Source: Okapia johnstoni (lineage: Eukaryota; Chordata; Mammalia; Artiodactyla; Giraffidae). From it: 64,000 nucleotides of DNA. The position numbers were made by a program, and so were the translations under genes. Below are positions 53,295-63,824 of the stretch, piece by piece. A model generated the notes under the pieces. That model did not search any database. It saw nothing but the letters and a program-made list of their open reading frames with translations, and was not told the DNA's origin. The DNA is taken from assembly GCA_024291935.2 (NCBI GenBank), contig CM044316.1:9106501-9170500 (forward strand), given 5' to 3'. How positions within the stretch are numbered: position 1 is the stretch's first letter; each line of letters opens with the position of its first letter.

Positions 53295-53635
53295 ACTTAC
53301 TTCACTTCACCTTTTCTTTATCCATTTATTTATTGATGGACATTTATGTTGTTTTCATATCTTGGTCATTGTGAATAATACTGCAATGAACATGTGAGCT
53401 CAGATACCTCATCAAGACCCAGATTTCTTTTTCTTTGGATATACACCCGGAAGTGGGATTGCTGTCTCACAGGGTAGTTCTATTTTTAATTTCTTAAAAA
53501 ACCTCCATACTGTTTTCCGTAGTGGCTGCACCAATTTATATTTCCACCAACAGTGCACAAGTGTTGCTTTTCTCTACATCATTGCCAACACTTGTTATCT
53601 CCTGTCTTTTTGAGAATAGCAAAGTTTCATAATCT
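53295..53635 (-). mobile_element. L1 ORF2 C-terminal fragment
   Basis: 'tatccatttatttattgatggac', 'cagatttctttttctttggatatacacc' and 'agtggctgcaccaatttatatttccacc' are reverse L1 ORF2. Confidence 0.92.
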
Positions 53636-53805
53636 TGACCTCAACTGCCTAAAGACAACACTGTCCTGAATAAAGCTGATTAAAAGAGCATTATTTCATC
53701 TTCTTTTGAATTTTTATAGCTGTTAAAGCTATATACTTCAAAAATGTAAAAACTGGAAACTGATGATCTCCATTAATCTCTCATCGAGAGCTCACCCATA
53801 TTTGT
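53636..53805. other. Unassigned
   Basis: No feature recognised. Confidence 0.4.
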
Positions 53806-54246
53806 AGTTGTTGTTCAGTGGCTAAGTCATGTCCGACTCTTTGTGACCCAATGTACTACAGCACGACAGGGTCCCCTGTCTGTTACTATCTCCTGTGGTT
53901 TGTTCAAACCCATGTCCATTGAGTTGGTGATATCATCCAACCATCTCACCCTCTGTCACCCCCTTCTCTTTTTGCCTTCAATCTTTCCCAGCGTCAAGGT
54001 CTTTTTCAATGAGTCAGCTCTTCGCATCAGGTGGCCAAAGTATTGGAGCTTCAGCTTCAGCACCAGTTCTTCCTGTGAATATTCAGAGTTAATTTCCTTT
54101 AATAGTGACTGGTTTGATCTCTTTGCTGTCCAAGTGACTGTCAAGAGTCTTCTCCAGCACTACAATTAGAAAGCATCAATTCTTCAATGCTCAGCCTTCT
54201 TTATGGTCCAATTCTCACATCTGTTCATGACTACTGGAAAAACCAT
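53806..54246 (-). mobile_element. BovB LINE, 5' truncated 3' end
   Basis: 'gttgttgttcagtggctaagtc' to 'catgactactggaaaaaccat', reverse. It includes the RT C-terminal coding part, with stops. Confidence 0.93.
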
Positions 54247-54374
54247 ATTAGTGATTTGCAATTAATCCTCTCAAACATTTATTTATAAATGTTAATTTTC
54301 AAAGTCAGAACATGTTATACATTCTGTTCTATCTGATTTATTTACTTGACAAGATATATTGGCTGTGCAGTGAT
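54247..54374. other. Unassigned, AT-rich
   Basis: No feature recognised. Confidence 0.4.
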
Positions 54375-54722
54375 TTGGTAAGTAATTAATTAATTTTATA
54401 TTTTTGGTTGCTCTGGATTCTCGTTTCATGTGGGCTTTCTCTAGTAGTTGGGAGCAGGGGCTACTCTTTGTTGAGGTGCGTGGGCTTCTCATTGCAGTGG
54501 CATCTCTTGTTGAGGAAACAGGCTCTAGGTGTACAGGTTTCAATAGTTGCAGCATGTGTGTCAGTAGTTGCGACTCATGGGCTCTAGAGAGCAAGCTCAG
54601 TAGCTGTGGTGTGCAAGGGCTCAGCTGCTTCTTGGCATGCGGAATCCTCCCAGACCAGGGATCAAACCTGTGTCCTTTGCATTGATACGTGGATTCTTAT
54701 CCACTGTACCACCAGGGAAGTC
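54375..54722 (-). mobile_element. CHR-type SINE, long form
   Basis: TTAAT-rich tail, 'ttggttgctctggattctcg' to 'gtaccaccagggaagtcc', reverse, full length. Confidence 0.92.
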
Positions 54723-54758
54723 CAGAGACAGAATGTCTTTTAATTTTTGCCTCTGGTC

Positions 54759-54940
54759 AGTGGTTCTCGATGGGGGAGAGTGAGTTGTCCCCCAGGGGAC
54801 ATTTGATTGTGACATTTGAGGGTGGTCACGTCCATGGCATCTTGGGGGTAGAGGCTGAATATGCTATTAGATGGAAACATCTTACAGAGAACAAGACAGC
54901 CCTGCCCCCCCCCCCCACAAGAGATATCCTGGATTATCCG
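54759..54940 (+). mobile_element. hAT-type non-autonomous element
   Basis: Starts CAGTGGTTCTC, a common hAT terminus, then 'gtcccccaggggacatttgattg' and 'gtagaggctgaatatgc'. A run of 12 C (54905-54916) lies inside. Confidence 0.65.
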
Positions 54941-54959
54941 AGTGGTTCCAAATGTAACC

Positions 54960-55177
54960 ACATGCGTGCATGTATGCTCCATTGCTTTAGTCATGTCCAA
55001 CTCTTTGCAATCCCATGAACTGTAGCCCACCAGGCTCCTCTGTCCATGGGATTCTCCAGGCAAGAATACTGGAGTGGGTGTCATGTCCTCCTCCAGAGGA
55101 TCTTCTCAACCCAGGGATCGAATCTGGGTCTCCTATATTGCAGGCGGATTCTTTACTGCTGAGTCACTAGGGAAGCC
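54960..55177 (-). mobile_element. Bov-tA SINE
   Basis: 'catgcgtgcatgtatgctcc' to 'gagtcactagggaagccc'. Flanked by 'aatgtaacca' and 'aatgtaatca', a duplication with one change. Confidence 0.94.
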
Positions 55178-55431
55178 CAATGTAATCACAGGGGTCTTTA
55201 TATTAATAAGGGGCAGGAGATCAGAGGCAATGTGATGATGGAAGAAGGGGGAGAAAGGTACCTGAAGATACTACACTGCTGCCTTTGAATATGGAGGAAG
55301 GGGACATGAGTCAAGGGGTACAAGAAATGCATCTCTAGAACCTGGAAAAGTCGAGGAAGTATGTTCTCTTCTAGAGCTTCCAGAGACAAGCACAGCCCTG
55401 CCAACACTTTGGTTTCAGGTCAGTGGAACCC

Positions 55432-55990
55432 AGCCATGAAGTTAAAAGATGCTTGCTCCTTGGAAGAAAAATTATGACAAACCTAGACAGCATATTAAAA
55501 AGCAGAGGCATCACTTTACCAACAAAGGTCCATGTAGTCAAAGCTATGGTTTTTCCGGTGGTCATGTATGGATGTGAGAGTTGGACCATAAAGAAGGCTG
55601 AGCACTGAAGAATTAATGCTTTTAAACTCTGGTGTTGGAAAATACTCTTGAAAGTCCTTTGGACAGCAAGGAGATCCAGTCAGTCAATCCTAAAGGAAAT
55701 CAACCCTGAATATTCATTGGAAGTACTGGTGCTGAAGCTGAAGCTTCAATACTTTGGCTGCCTGATGCAAAGAGTGACTCATTGGAAAAGACCCTGATAC
55801 TGGGAAAGATTGGAGGCAGGAGGAGAAGGGGGTGACAGAGGATGAGATGGTTGGGTGGCATGATCAACTCAATGGACATGAGTTTGAGCAAACTCCGGGA
55901 GATAGTGAAGGACAGGCAAGCTTGGGGTGATGCAGCACATGGGGTTGCAAAGAGTCGGACACGACTGAGCGACTGAACGACAACAACAGC
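55432..55990 (+). mobile_element. BovB LINE, 5' truncated
   Basis: Begins 'ccatgaagttaaaagatgc' within the RT and ends 'gactgagcgactgaacgac'. Flanks 'gtggaaccca' and 'gcggaacaca'. A 61-codon RT C-terminal frame is readable at the start. Confidence 0.93.
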
Positions 55991-56094
55991 GGAACACATT
56001 TCAGACAATACATTTATGCTATTTTAAGCAACTAAGTTTATGCATGTTTGTTAGAGACATGATAAGAAACTAATACAGATGCCATTCCACGTTG

Positions 56095-56245
56095 TGGCAT
56101 AACTTATTTAACCAATTTTCAATTGATAGTCATTTAGGTTTTTTTCTTGGTTTGTTTGTTTGTTTAATTATTTTATTTATTGAAGGATAATTGCTTTACA
56201 GAATTTTGCTGTTTTCTGTCAAACCTCAGCATGAATCAGCCAGTG
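56095..56245 (-). mobile_element. L1 3' UTR fragments
   Basis: TTTG repeats (56140-56160), then 'ttattgaaggataattgctttacag' and 'tcaaacctcagcatgaatcagcc', the reverse bovine-type L1 3' UTR. Confidence 0.8.
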
Positions 56246-56371
56246 TTTGTTTGTTTTTGTTTCTTTGGCAGTTACAAATGATGCATGTGGTAGATTGCCA
56301 AAATGGTATCAATTCTTCATGCTTCTCTTTTGACATTCACTTTGTAGCATCTTATTATTTTTAATTTTAAT
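56246..56371. other. Unassigned
   Basis: AT-rich, no feature. Confidence 0.4.
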
Positions 56372-56694
56372 TAAAAAATTATTTATTAATTTATTCTTGG
56401 TTGCACTGACTCTTTGTTGCTGCACAAGGGCTTTCTCTAGTTGTGGTGAGTGGGGGCTACTCTTGGTTGTCGTGCATGAGCTTCTCATTGCAGTGGCTTC
56501 TCTTGTTGGGGAACGCCCTGGGAATGTGCGTTGCTCGGTAGCTGTAGTTTGCTGGCGTTAGAGCTTGGGCTCAGTAGTTGCGGCACACGGTCTCAGCTGC
56601 TCTGAGGCACATGGAAACTTCCCAGACCAGGAATCAAACCTGTTTTCCCCGCTTTGGCAGGTAGATTCTTAGTCACTAGACTACCAAGCAAGTC
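56372..56694 (-). mobile_element. CHR-type SINE, long form
   Basis: 'cttggttgcactgactctttg' to 'agactaccaagcaagtcc'. The flanks 'tagcatcttattattt' and 'tagcatcctactactt' are a decayed duplication. Confidence 0.92.
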
Positions 56695-57972
56695 CTAGCA
56701 TCCTACTACTTTTACTGTGGGTTTGGCTATATGACTTGCTTTGGGTCAATGGAATGTTGGTAAGAAAATGCTTGAAAGGTGCCTATGTGACTAGACTTAC
56801 TCTTGCACCACTGACATCACCACGAGGACACACTGAGGATAGCCTTCAGGAGAATGAGAGACATGCGGCACAGAGCCAAGTTGCTCTTGTCACTCCAAGG
56901 TCAGCCAGCTAACCATCAGTCATGTGAGCAAAAAGAGCTAAGATCAGCAAAACCATTTGATCCTCAACTGACCCCAGACGTATGTGCAACAAATTTGCTG
57001 TTGTATGCCATTGATCATTTACGCAGGCTTTCTTATCTCTCCTTGCTATTCTTAGGAACTCTGCATTCAGATAGGTAAACCTTTCCTTTTCTCTTTTGCC
57101 TTTAGCTTCTCTTCTTTTCTCAGCTATTTGTAAGGCCTCCTCAGACAATCATTTTGCCTTTTTGCATTTCTTTTTCTTGGGGATGGTCTTGATCACTGCC
57201 TCCTGTACAATGTCACAAACCTCCAACCATAGTTCTTAGGCACTCCATCAGACCTAATCCCTTGAATCTGTTTCTCACTTCCAATGTATAATCGTAAGGG
57301 ATTTGATTTAGGTCAAACCTGAATGGTCTAGTGGTTTTCCCTGCTTTCTTCAATTTAAGTCTGAATTTTGCAATAAGGAATTCAGGATTGGAGCCACAGT
57401 CTGCTCCAGGTCTTGTTTTTTGCTGACTGTATAGAGCTTCTCTATCTTCAGCTGCAAAGATTATAATCAATCTGATTTCTGTATTGACCATCTTGTGATG
57501 TCCATGTGTAGAGTCGTCTCTTGTGTTGTTGGAAGAGGCAAAGGACAAAAGGAAAGATATACCCATCTGAATGTGGAGTTCCAAAGAATAGCAAGGAGAG
57601 ATGAGAAAGCCTTCCTAAGTGATCAATGAAAAGAAATAGAGGAAAACAATAAAATGGAAAACGACTCTTCAAGCAAATTAGAGATACCAAAGGAATATTT
57701 CATGTAAAGATGGGCACAATAAAGGACAGAAATGGTATGGACCTAACAGAAGCAAAAGATATTAAGAAGAGGTGGCAAGAATACACATAAAAACTATACA
57801 AAAAAGATCTTAATGACCCAGATAATCACAATGAAGTGATCACTCACCTAGAGCCAGACATCCTGGAGTGTGAAGTCAAGTGGGCCTCAGGAAGCATCAC
57901 TATGAACAAAACTAGTGGAGTGATGGAATTCCAGATGAGCTATTTCAAATCCTAAAAGATGATGCTGTTAAA

Positions 57973-58690
57973 ATGTTGCACTCAATATGCCAGAAAATTT
58001 GGAAAACTCAGAAGTGGTCACAGGACTGGAAAAGTTCAGTTTTCATTCCAATCCCAAAGAAGGGCAATGCCAAAGAATGTTCAAACTACTGCACAATTGC
58101 ACTCATCTCACACACTAGCAAAGTAATGCTCAAAATTCTTCAAGCAAGTCTTCAACAGTATGTGAACTGTGAACTTCCAGATGTTCAAGCTGGATTTAGA
58201 AAAGGCAGAGGAACCAGAGATCAAATTGCCTAAATCCATTGGATCATAGAAAAGCAAGAGAGTTCCAGAAAAACATCTGCTTTTGCTTCACTGACTGTGC
58301 CAAAGCCTTAACTGTGTGGATCACAACAAACTGTGGAAAATTCTTCAAGAGATGGGAATACCAGACCACCTTACCTGTCTCCTGAGAAATATGTATGCAG
58401 GCCAAGAACCAACAATTAGAACCAGACATGGAACAACAGACTGGTTCCAAATCAGGAAAGGAGTACATCAAGGATGTGTATACTGTCACCCTGCTTTTTT
58501 AACTTACACGCAGAGTACATCATGCGGAATGCCAGCCTGGATGAAGCACAAGCTGGACTCAGGATTGCTGGGAGAAATATCAATAACCTCAGATATGCAG
58601 ATGATACCACCCTTATGGGAGAAAGCCAAGAGTAATAAAGAGGCTCTTGATGAAAGTGAAAGAGAAGAGTGAAAAAACTGGCTTTAAACT
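57973..58690 (+). pseudogene. BovB reverse transcriptase remnant
   Basis: Forward frame 57973-58233 has IPIPKKGNAKECSNYCTIA and ends in VQAGFRKGRGTRDQIA before a stop. Frame 58316-58672 has MDHNKLWKI and LTCLLRNMYAGQEPT, then loses frame before the YADD site ('atgcagatgatacc', about 58595-58608). Confidence 0.9.
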
Positions 58691-58699
58691 CAAGATTCA

Positions 58700-58918
58700 G
58701 GGACTTCCCTGATGGTCCAGTGGAGAAGACTCCAAGCTCCCAATGCAGGGGGCCTGTGTTTGATACCTGTTCAGGGACCTAGATCCCATGTGCTGCAACT
58801 AAGACCTGATGCAGCCAAATATATATATATATATAATATATATATGTAACATATATATATATTATATATATATAATATATATATGTAACATATATATATT
58901 ATATATATAATATATATA
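58700..58918 (+). mobile_element. CHR-type SINE with ~100-bp AT tail
   Basis: Head 'ggacttccctgatggtccagtgg', body to 'gatgcagccaaa', then an AT/TATGTAACATAT tail from 58818 to 58918 that has expanded in two near-identical blocks. Duplication TAAACTCAAGATTCA / TAAACTCAACATTCA at 58685-58699 and 58919-58933. Confidence 0.93.
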
Positions 58919-59667
58919 TAAACTCAACATTCAAAAAGCAAAGATCATGGCACATGGCCCCATCGCTTCATGGCAAATAGATGGGGAAACAATGGAAACA
59001 GTGACAGACTTTATTTCCTTGGACTCCAAAATCACTGCAGTTGGTGACTGCAGCCATGAAATTATAAGAAGCTTGCTCCTTGGAAGAAAAGCGATGAAAA
59101 ACCTAGACAGGATATTAAAAAGCAGAGATATTACTTTGCCAACAAAGGTCCATCTAGTCAAAGCTATGGTTTTTCCCATAGTCATGTATGAATGTGAGAG
59201 TTGGACTATAAAGAAAGCTGAGCACCAAAGAATTGGTGCTTTTGAACTGTGATGTTGGAGAAGACTCTTGAGAGTCCCTTAGACTGCAAGGAGATCCAAC
59301 CAGTCAGTCCTAAAGGAAATCAGTCTTGAATATTCACTGGAAGGACTAGTGTTGAAGGTGAAACTCCAATACTTTGGCCACCTGATGTGAAGAACTGACT
59401 CATTGGAAAAGACCCTGATGCTGGGAGAGATTGAAGACAGGAGGAGAAGGGGATGACAGAGGATGAGATGGGTGGATGGCATCACTGGCTCTATGGACAT
59501 GAGTTTGAGCAAGCTCCAGGAGTTGGTGATGGACAGGGAAGCCTGGCATGCTGCAGTCCATGGGGTCGCAGAGTCAGACATGACTGAGTGACTGAACTGA
59601 TGCCACTGATATTTTGTTCTTATTTGTTACACAGTATTACCATAGAAATAGGTAACTGATACAGGTT

Positions 59668-60079
59668 GTTCTGAACATTTTTGCAATTATCTCTCTGGGT
59701 TAGGGTTAATGTCAGAAATGAAATGTTGAGAAATTGGATATCATAGTGGATATCTTTTGAGCATCTACTTGTCCACAATCCAATGACTTCTACCCCTCTC
59801 TTTGGGAATTATTCTCCCATCCAAAGGAATGGTTCAGGAAGCCATGTTGGTGCAATGTGATTGCTCTTTCCTCCTAAATTCCAGACACAATTGATTAGAT
59901 TTGGAAGTGTATCTCACTCAAACTATTTTAAACCCTTAACTCTCCTTTGTAATTGGGACTAAAAGATTTTTTGGCTTAATGTACGCTTGTCCATTGATTG
60001 GAAAGCACCATGGAAAGGGAATTATTTTTATTTCATTCCCAACGTACTGCTTGTAAGAAAATAATCACCAACCACAGGG
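59668..60079. repeat. Unclassified, related start to 29209 repeat
   Basis: 'catagtggatatcttttgagcatctacttgtcc' at 59742 resembles the start of the unnamed repeat at 29209. Nothing coding. Confidence 0.35.
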
Positions 60080-60260
60080 AGTGATTACCATGTTCCAGTC
60101 ATTCTGCTTTATTATCTAATTTTCTCACACCAACCCTATTACTCAAGATGAGAAAACTGAGACTTAGAGAGATTAAATACTTTGCCCAAGAGCACATGTC
60201 AGAAAGAAGCAGAGACAGATCTGCCTTTCACATAGCCAACCACAGTGCCATATATTCTGC
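60080..60260 (-). mobile_element. MIR SINE
   Basis: 'agatgagaaaactgagacttagagagattaaatac' and 'gcccaagagcacatgtcag' are the reverse MIR core. 60265-60300 ('tggtcaataaatatttgagc') may be an L2 end. Confidence 0.75.
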
Positions 60261-60311
60261 CAGCACATGGCAGGTGGTCAATAAATATTTGAGCATGAAT
60301 GAAGGGATGGA

Positions 60312-61094
60312 ATCTTTTTTGGTGTTATTTCTAGCAGGTTCTGTAGGTCTGCATAGGATCGTTCAAATTCAGCTTCTTTGGCATTAGTGGTTGGGGCATA
60401 GACTTGGATTATTGTGATGCTGAACAGTTTACCTTGGAAACAAACCAAGATCATTCTGTCGTTTTTGAGATTGCACCCAAGTACTGCATTTCGAATTCTT
60501 TTGTTGACTATGTGGACTACTCCATTTCTTCTGAGGGATTCTTGACCACAGTAGTAGGTATAACGGTCATCTGAATTAAATTTTCCCTTTCTGTCCATTT
60601 CAGTTCAACTGATTCCTAAAATGTCAGTATTCACTCTTGCCATCTCTTGCCTGATCACATCCAGTTTACCTTGATTCATGAACCTAATATTCCAGGTTCC
60701 CACGCATTATTGCTCTTTACAGCCTCGGACTTTATTTCAGAACCAGACACAGCCACAACTGGGCATTGTTTCTGCTTTTGCCCAGCCTCTTCATTCTTTC
60801 TGGAGCTATTTCTCCGCTCTTCCCCGGTAGCATATTGGACATCTACCCACCTGGGGGGCTCATCTTCTGGTGTCATACCTTTTTGCCTTTTCATATTGTT
60901 CGTGGGGTTCTTGAGGCAAGGATACTGGAGTGGTTTGCCACTCCCTCCTTCAGTGGACCACATTTCATCACCGACTCAATGCACATGAGTTTGAGCAAAC
61001 TCTGGGAAATAGTGAAGGACAGGGGAGCCTGGTGTTCTGTAGTCCATGGGGTCACAAAGAGTTGGACATGACTTAGTGACTGAGCAACAACAAT
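60312..61094 (+). mobile_element. BovB LINE with 5' inversion and internal deletion
   Basis: 60312-60965 is reverse BovB (5' leader and endonuclease N-terminal half). 60966-61094 is the forward BovB 3' terminus, ending 'gtgactgagcaacaacaat'. One duplication, AGGGATGGA at 60303-60311 and 61095-61103, encloses both, so it is a single insertion. The endonuclease frame at 60278-60598 is open over ~100 codons but meaningless in this setting. Confidence 0.93.
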
Positions 61095-61103
61095 AGGGAT
61101 GGA

Positions 61104-61384
61104 TGCAGAGTGAGAAGACTGAAGCTGATGTGTGGGTATTGAAGACCTACTAGGTTGCGATGATTTTTTGAGGACAGGCCCTAGTTTCTGTGAGAGGAAA
61201 ATTTGTTCTGCATTATATGAGGTATGGCATGTCCTTCCCTTTTAACATCATTATCAGCATAATCATCATTTTGCTTAAGCTACTTTTATTTCCCTTATGC
61301 TAAAAGCTTCTAAAAAATAAATAAACATAAGATGCATATTTATGTTTTAAATAATATTTCTGTAATATAAATGTTAATAATATT
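61104..61384. other. No gene recognised
   Basis: Unassigned, AT-rich at right. Confidence 0.4.
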
Positions 61385-61497
61385 AATATAACTTTGCCCT
61401 CCCAACAGTTTATAACAATGTTTACTCCCACAACAGCATAAATTAATGTCTGTCTTTCCACATCCTAGCCCACACTGGATATTACCAATTTTTAAAA
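61385..61497 (-). mobile_element. Old L1 ORF2 fragment
   Basis: 'ctttgccctcccaacagtttataacaatg' and 'tttccacatcctagcccacactgg' resemble the reverse L1 ORF2 C-terminal coding region. Confidence 0.6.
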
Positions 61498-61669
61498 TTT
61501 TTAATTTAAAAAATTTTTATTTATTAATTTGACTGTGCTGGGTCTCAGTTGCAGCATGCATGATCTTTAGTTGCAGTGTCTGGGATCTTAGTTCCCCGAC
61601 CAGGGATCAAACCCTGGGCCCCTGCATTGGGAGCGTGGAGTCTTAGCCACTGGACCACCAGGGAAGTCT
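61498..61669 (-). mobile_element. CHR-type SINE, short form
   Basis: 'tttgactgtgctgggtctcag' to 'ggaccaccagggaagtct', reverse. Confidence 0.92.
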
Positions 61670-62002
61670 TTCAATTTTTTTTTTTTAATGTACAGAGAAG
61701 AGACAAACTTCCTTTTATTTTCCCCGGGCTGGTAGATAGAGTTCTCCTGGTACCCATTCCCTAGGGTATTACCTGGTCCCACTGGAGTTCCAGCTCTATG
61801 TGGAAAATGTCAATTGCTATTTATCTGCTCATTCAAGACATGAGGCTTCATTTCTTGCCTTTCAGAGTCAGTAAAGCCCCTAATACATCCTCTACAAGCT
61901 TTACATTATGCTCTACAAGCTTTCTTGGTGCCATGTTGCATGCTTACCTCCTGACTCTCAGCTGTCTCTTTTCTGACTTCTAGGCAACCTTTTATTTCTC
62001 TT
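61670..62002. other. No gene recognised
   Basis: Unassigned. A short repeat 'ctctacaagctttac' / 'ctctacaagctttct' lies at 61890-61924. Confidence 0.4.
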
Positions 62003-62319
62003 GAAAATTTTATTTGTTGTTTATTTATTGTTTATTCTTGGCTGCACTGGGTTTTTGTTGCTGTGAAAGGGCTTTGTTGCTGTGAAAGGGCTTTCTCTAG
62101 TTGCAGCAAGGTGTGCTACTGTCTAGTCGAGGTGCGAAGCCTTCTCATGGTAGCTTCTCTTGTTGTGGAGCATGGGCTCTAGAGAATGCAGGCTTCAGTA
62201 GTTGTGGCACATGGATTTAGTTGCCCCTTGGCATGTGGGATCTTCCCAGACCAGGAATCGAACCCGTGTCTCCTACATTGGCAGGTGAATTCTCAACCAC
62301 TGGACCACTAAGGATGTCC
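62003..62319 (-). mobile_element. CHR-type SINE, long form, with small internal duplication
   Basis: 'cttggctgcactgggtttttg' to 'ggaccactaaggatgtccc', reverse. The block 'tttgttgctgtgaaagggc' occurs twice in tandem at 62054-62091. Confidence 0.92.
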
Positions 62320-62349
62320 CTTCTATTACTTAAAGCTCACTTGTGTATG

Positions 62350-62572
62350 TATGGGGCTTCCCAGGTGACTCAGTGGTAAAGAATCCACCTGTCAATGCAG
62401 GAGCCACAGGAGACTTTGGTTCTATCCCTGGGTCTCGAAGATCCCCTAGAGGAGGAAATGACAATCCACTCCAGTATTCTTGCCTGGATAATTCCATGGA
62501 CAGAGGAGCCTGGTGGGCTATAGTCAATAGGGTCGCAGAGTCAGATATGACTGAGCATGAATGCAGAGACAC
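62350..62572 (+). mobile_element. Bov-tA SINE
   Basis: 'ggggcttcccaggtgactcagtgg' to 'gactgagcatgaatgcag', with ACACAC tail, forward. Confidence 0.93.
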
Positions 62573-62589
62573 ACACGTATCTATTTGTA

Positions 62590-63310
62590 TGGCGTCATTG
62601 ACCATTAGGGAAATGCAAATGAGAACCCCAGCAAGATTTGACTACACACTCACCAGAATGACTATCATCCAAAGGATGGATGATGCTAATTGCTGGCAAG
62701 GCTGGGAAGTGTCGTGCCCAATGCTGGTGGAAAACAGTATGGTAAAAGTTTTTTGGAGTTAAATGTACGCTCACCAGATGGTATTTCTGAAACTGAGTAC
62801 TTACCCGGGATAAATGAAAACACATGTCCACACCAGGCTTGTGTGTGATTGTTCACAGCAGCTCTGTTTGTAATAGTCAAACACTAGCAGCAAGCCAAAT
62901 GTCTATCAACAGGTGAGCAGACAAACTGTGGTCTAGCCATACAATGGAATATAATAAAAAGGAACAGAAACTGGTAAACAGACCAATGTGGATGAATCTC
63001 AAAAGCTTTATGTTTCGTGAAAGGAGCTGGACACAAAAGAGGAGTTCATTTGTGTAAAATTATAGAACAGATGAATTTACTCTATAGTGACAGAGAACAG
63101 ATGGGTGGTGACTTGGACGCAGGGATGGGGTGTTGATAATAAATGGGCAAGAGGGAACTTTTGGGGTGATGGAAATGTTCTGAATGTTGATGGTGGTGGT
63201 GGTGGTTACATGTCATATATGCTAGTAAAAACTCATCAAACTATATACGTCAGGTGGATGCATTGTATTGTAGGCAATTTTTATCTCCATAACATTGATT
63301 ACAGTGTGTT
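62590..63310 (+). mobile_element. Old L1M 3' region
   Basis: 'aaatgcaaatgagaaccccagcaag', 'gctggcaaggctgggaagtg', 'catacaatggaatataataaaa' and 'aaaactcatcaaactatatacg' follow old L1 ORF2 and 3' UTR order over 700 bases, with many stops. The GGT repeat at 63190-63207 is part of the usual 'gatggtggt' region. Confidence 0.88.
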
Positions 63311-63433
63311 CTCTGCTATATGTTAGGGACTCAATATATTGTCAGGGTTTTCTCCATCAGACTCCACCTGGAGGTCTTCAGCATGTCTTTTGCCAGACCA
63401 ACCTTTTTTAAGGACCCACTTTGTGGGGGACAG
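63311..63433. other. Unassigned
   Basis: No feature recognised. Confidence 0.4.
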
Positions 63434-63447
63434 TAAAGTGCTTTCTT

Positions 63448-63788
63448 TTTTTAAAAAATAATTTTATTTTATTTATATATTTTTGGCTGTGCTGGGTCCT
63501 CATTATTGCGCATGGACTTTCTCTCTAGTTGAGACAGGCTGGGGTTATTCTCTAGTTGTAGTGTGCAGGCTTCTCATGGCAGTGACAACTCTTGTTGCAG
63601 AATATGGGCTCTAGGTTTGTGGGCTTCAGTAGTTGCGACTTCTGGGTTCTAGAGCACAGGTTAGATAGTTGTGGCCAAAAGGCTTAGTTGCTCTGCAGCA
63701 TGTGGGGTCTTCCCGGATCAGGGATGGAACCCATGTCTCCTGCATTGGCAGGCAAATTCTTTACCACTGAGCCACCAGGCAAGCCCCA
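63448..63788 (-). mobile_element. CHR-type SINE, long form
   Basis: Full-length reverse copy with a perfect 14-bp duplication TAAAGTGCTTTCTT at 63434-63447 and 63789-63802. Confidence 0.96.
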
Positions 63789-63824
63789 TAAAGTGCTTTC
63801 TTGTTTCATAATCCCTTCATCACG

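Larger units (their letters stand above)
54941..56078 (+). mobile_element. MaLR-type LTR, split by Bov-tA and BovB
   Basis: 'ttatccgagtggttccaaatgtaacc', 'aatgtaatcacaggggtctttat', 'cagccctgccaacactttgg' and the end 'taagcaactaagtttatgc...aactaatacag' are in MLT1-like order. Confidence 0.75.
57016..59599 (+). mobile_element. BovB LINE with 5' inversion
   Basis: 57016-57540 is BovB in reverse (endonuclease end to linker). From about 57541 to 58699 and from 58919 to 59599 it is BovB forward (linker, RT, 3' end). The linker stretch encoding KERYTHLNAEFQRIARRDKK appears in both parts, so they overlap by ~80 bases. A single duplication, ATGCCATTGAT / ATGCCACTGAT, at 57005-57015 and 59600-59610 encloses the whole. 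This is the expected result of twin priming. Confidence 0.9.
56695..59667 (+). mobile_element. MaLR-type LTR split by a 2.6-kb BovB
   Basis: The left part has 'ctatatgacttgctttgggtcaatgg' and 'gagaatgagagacatgcggcac'. The right part (59611-59667) has 'gttacacagtattaccatagaaataggtaactgatacag'. They are the two ends of one old LTR with the BovB between. Confidence 0.65.
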
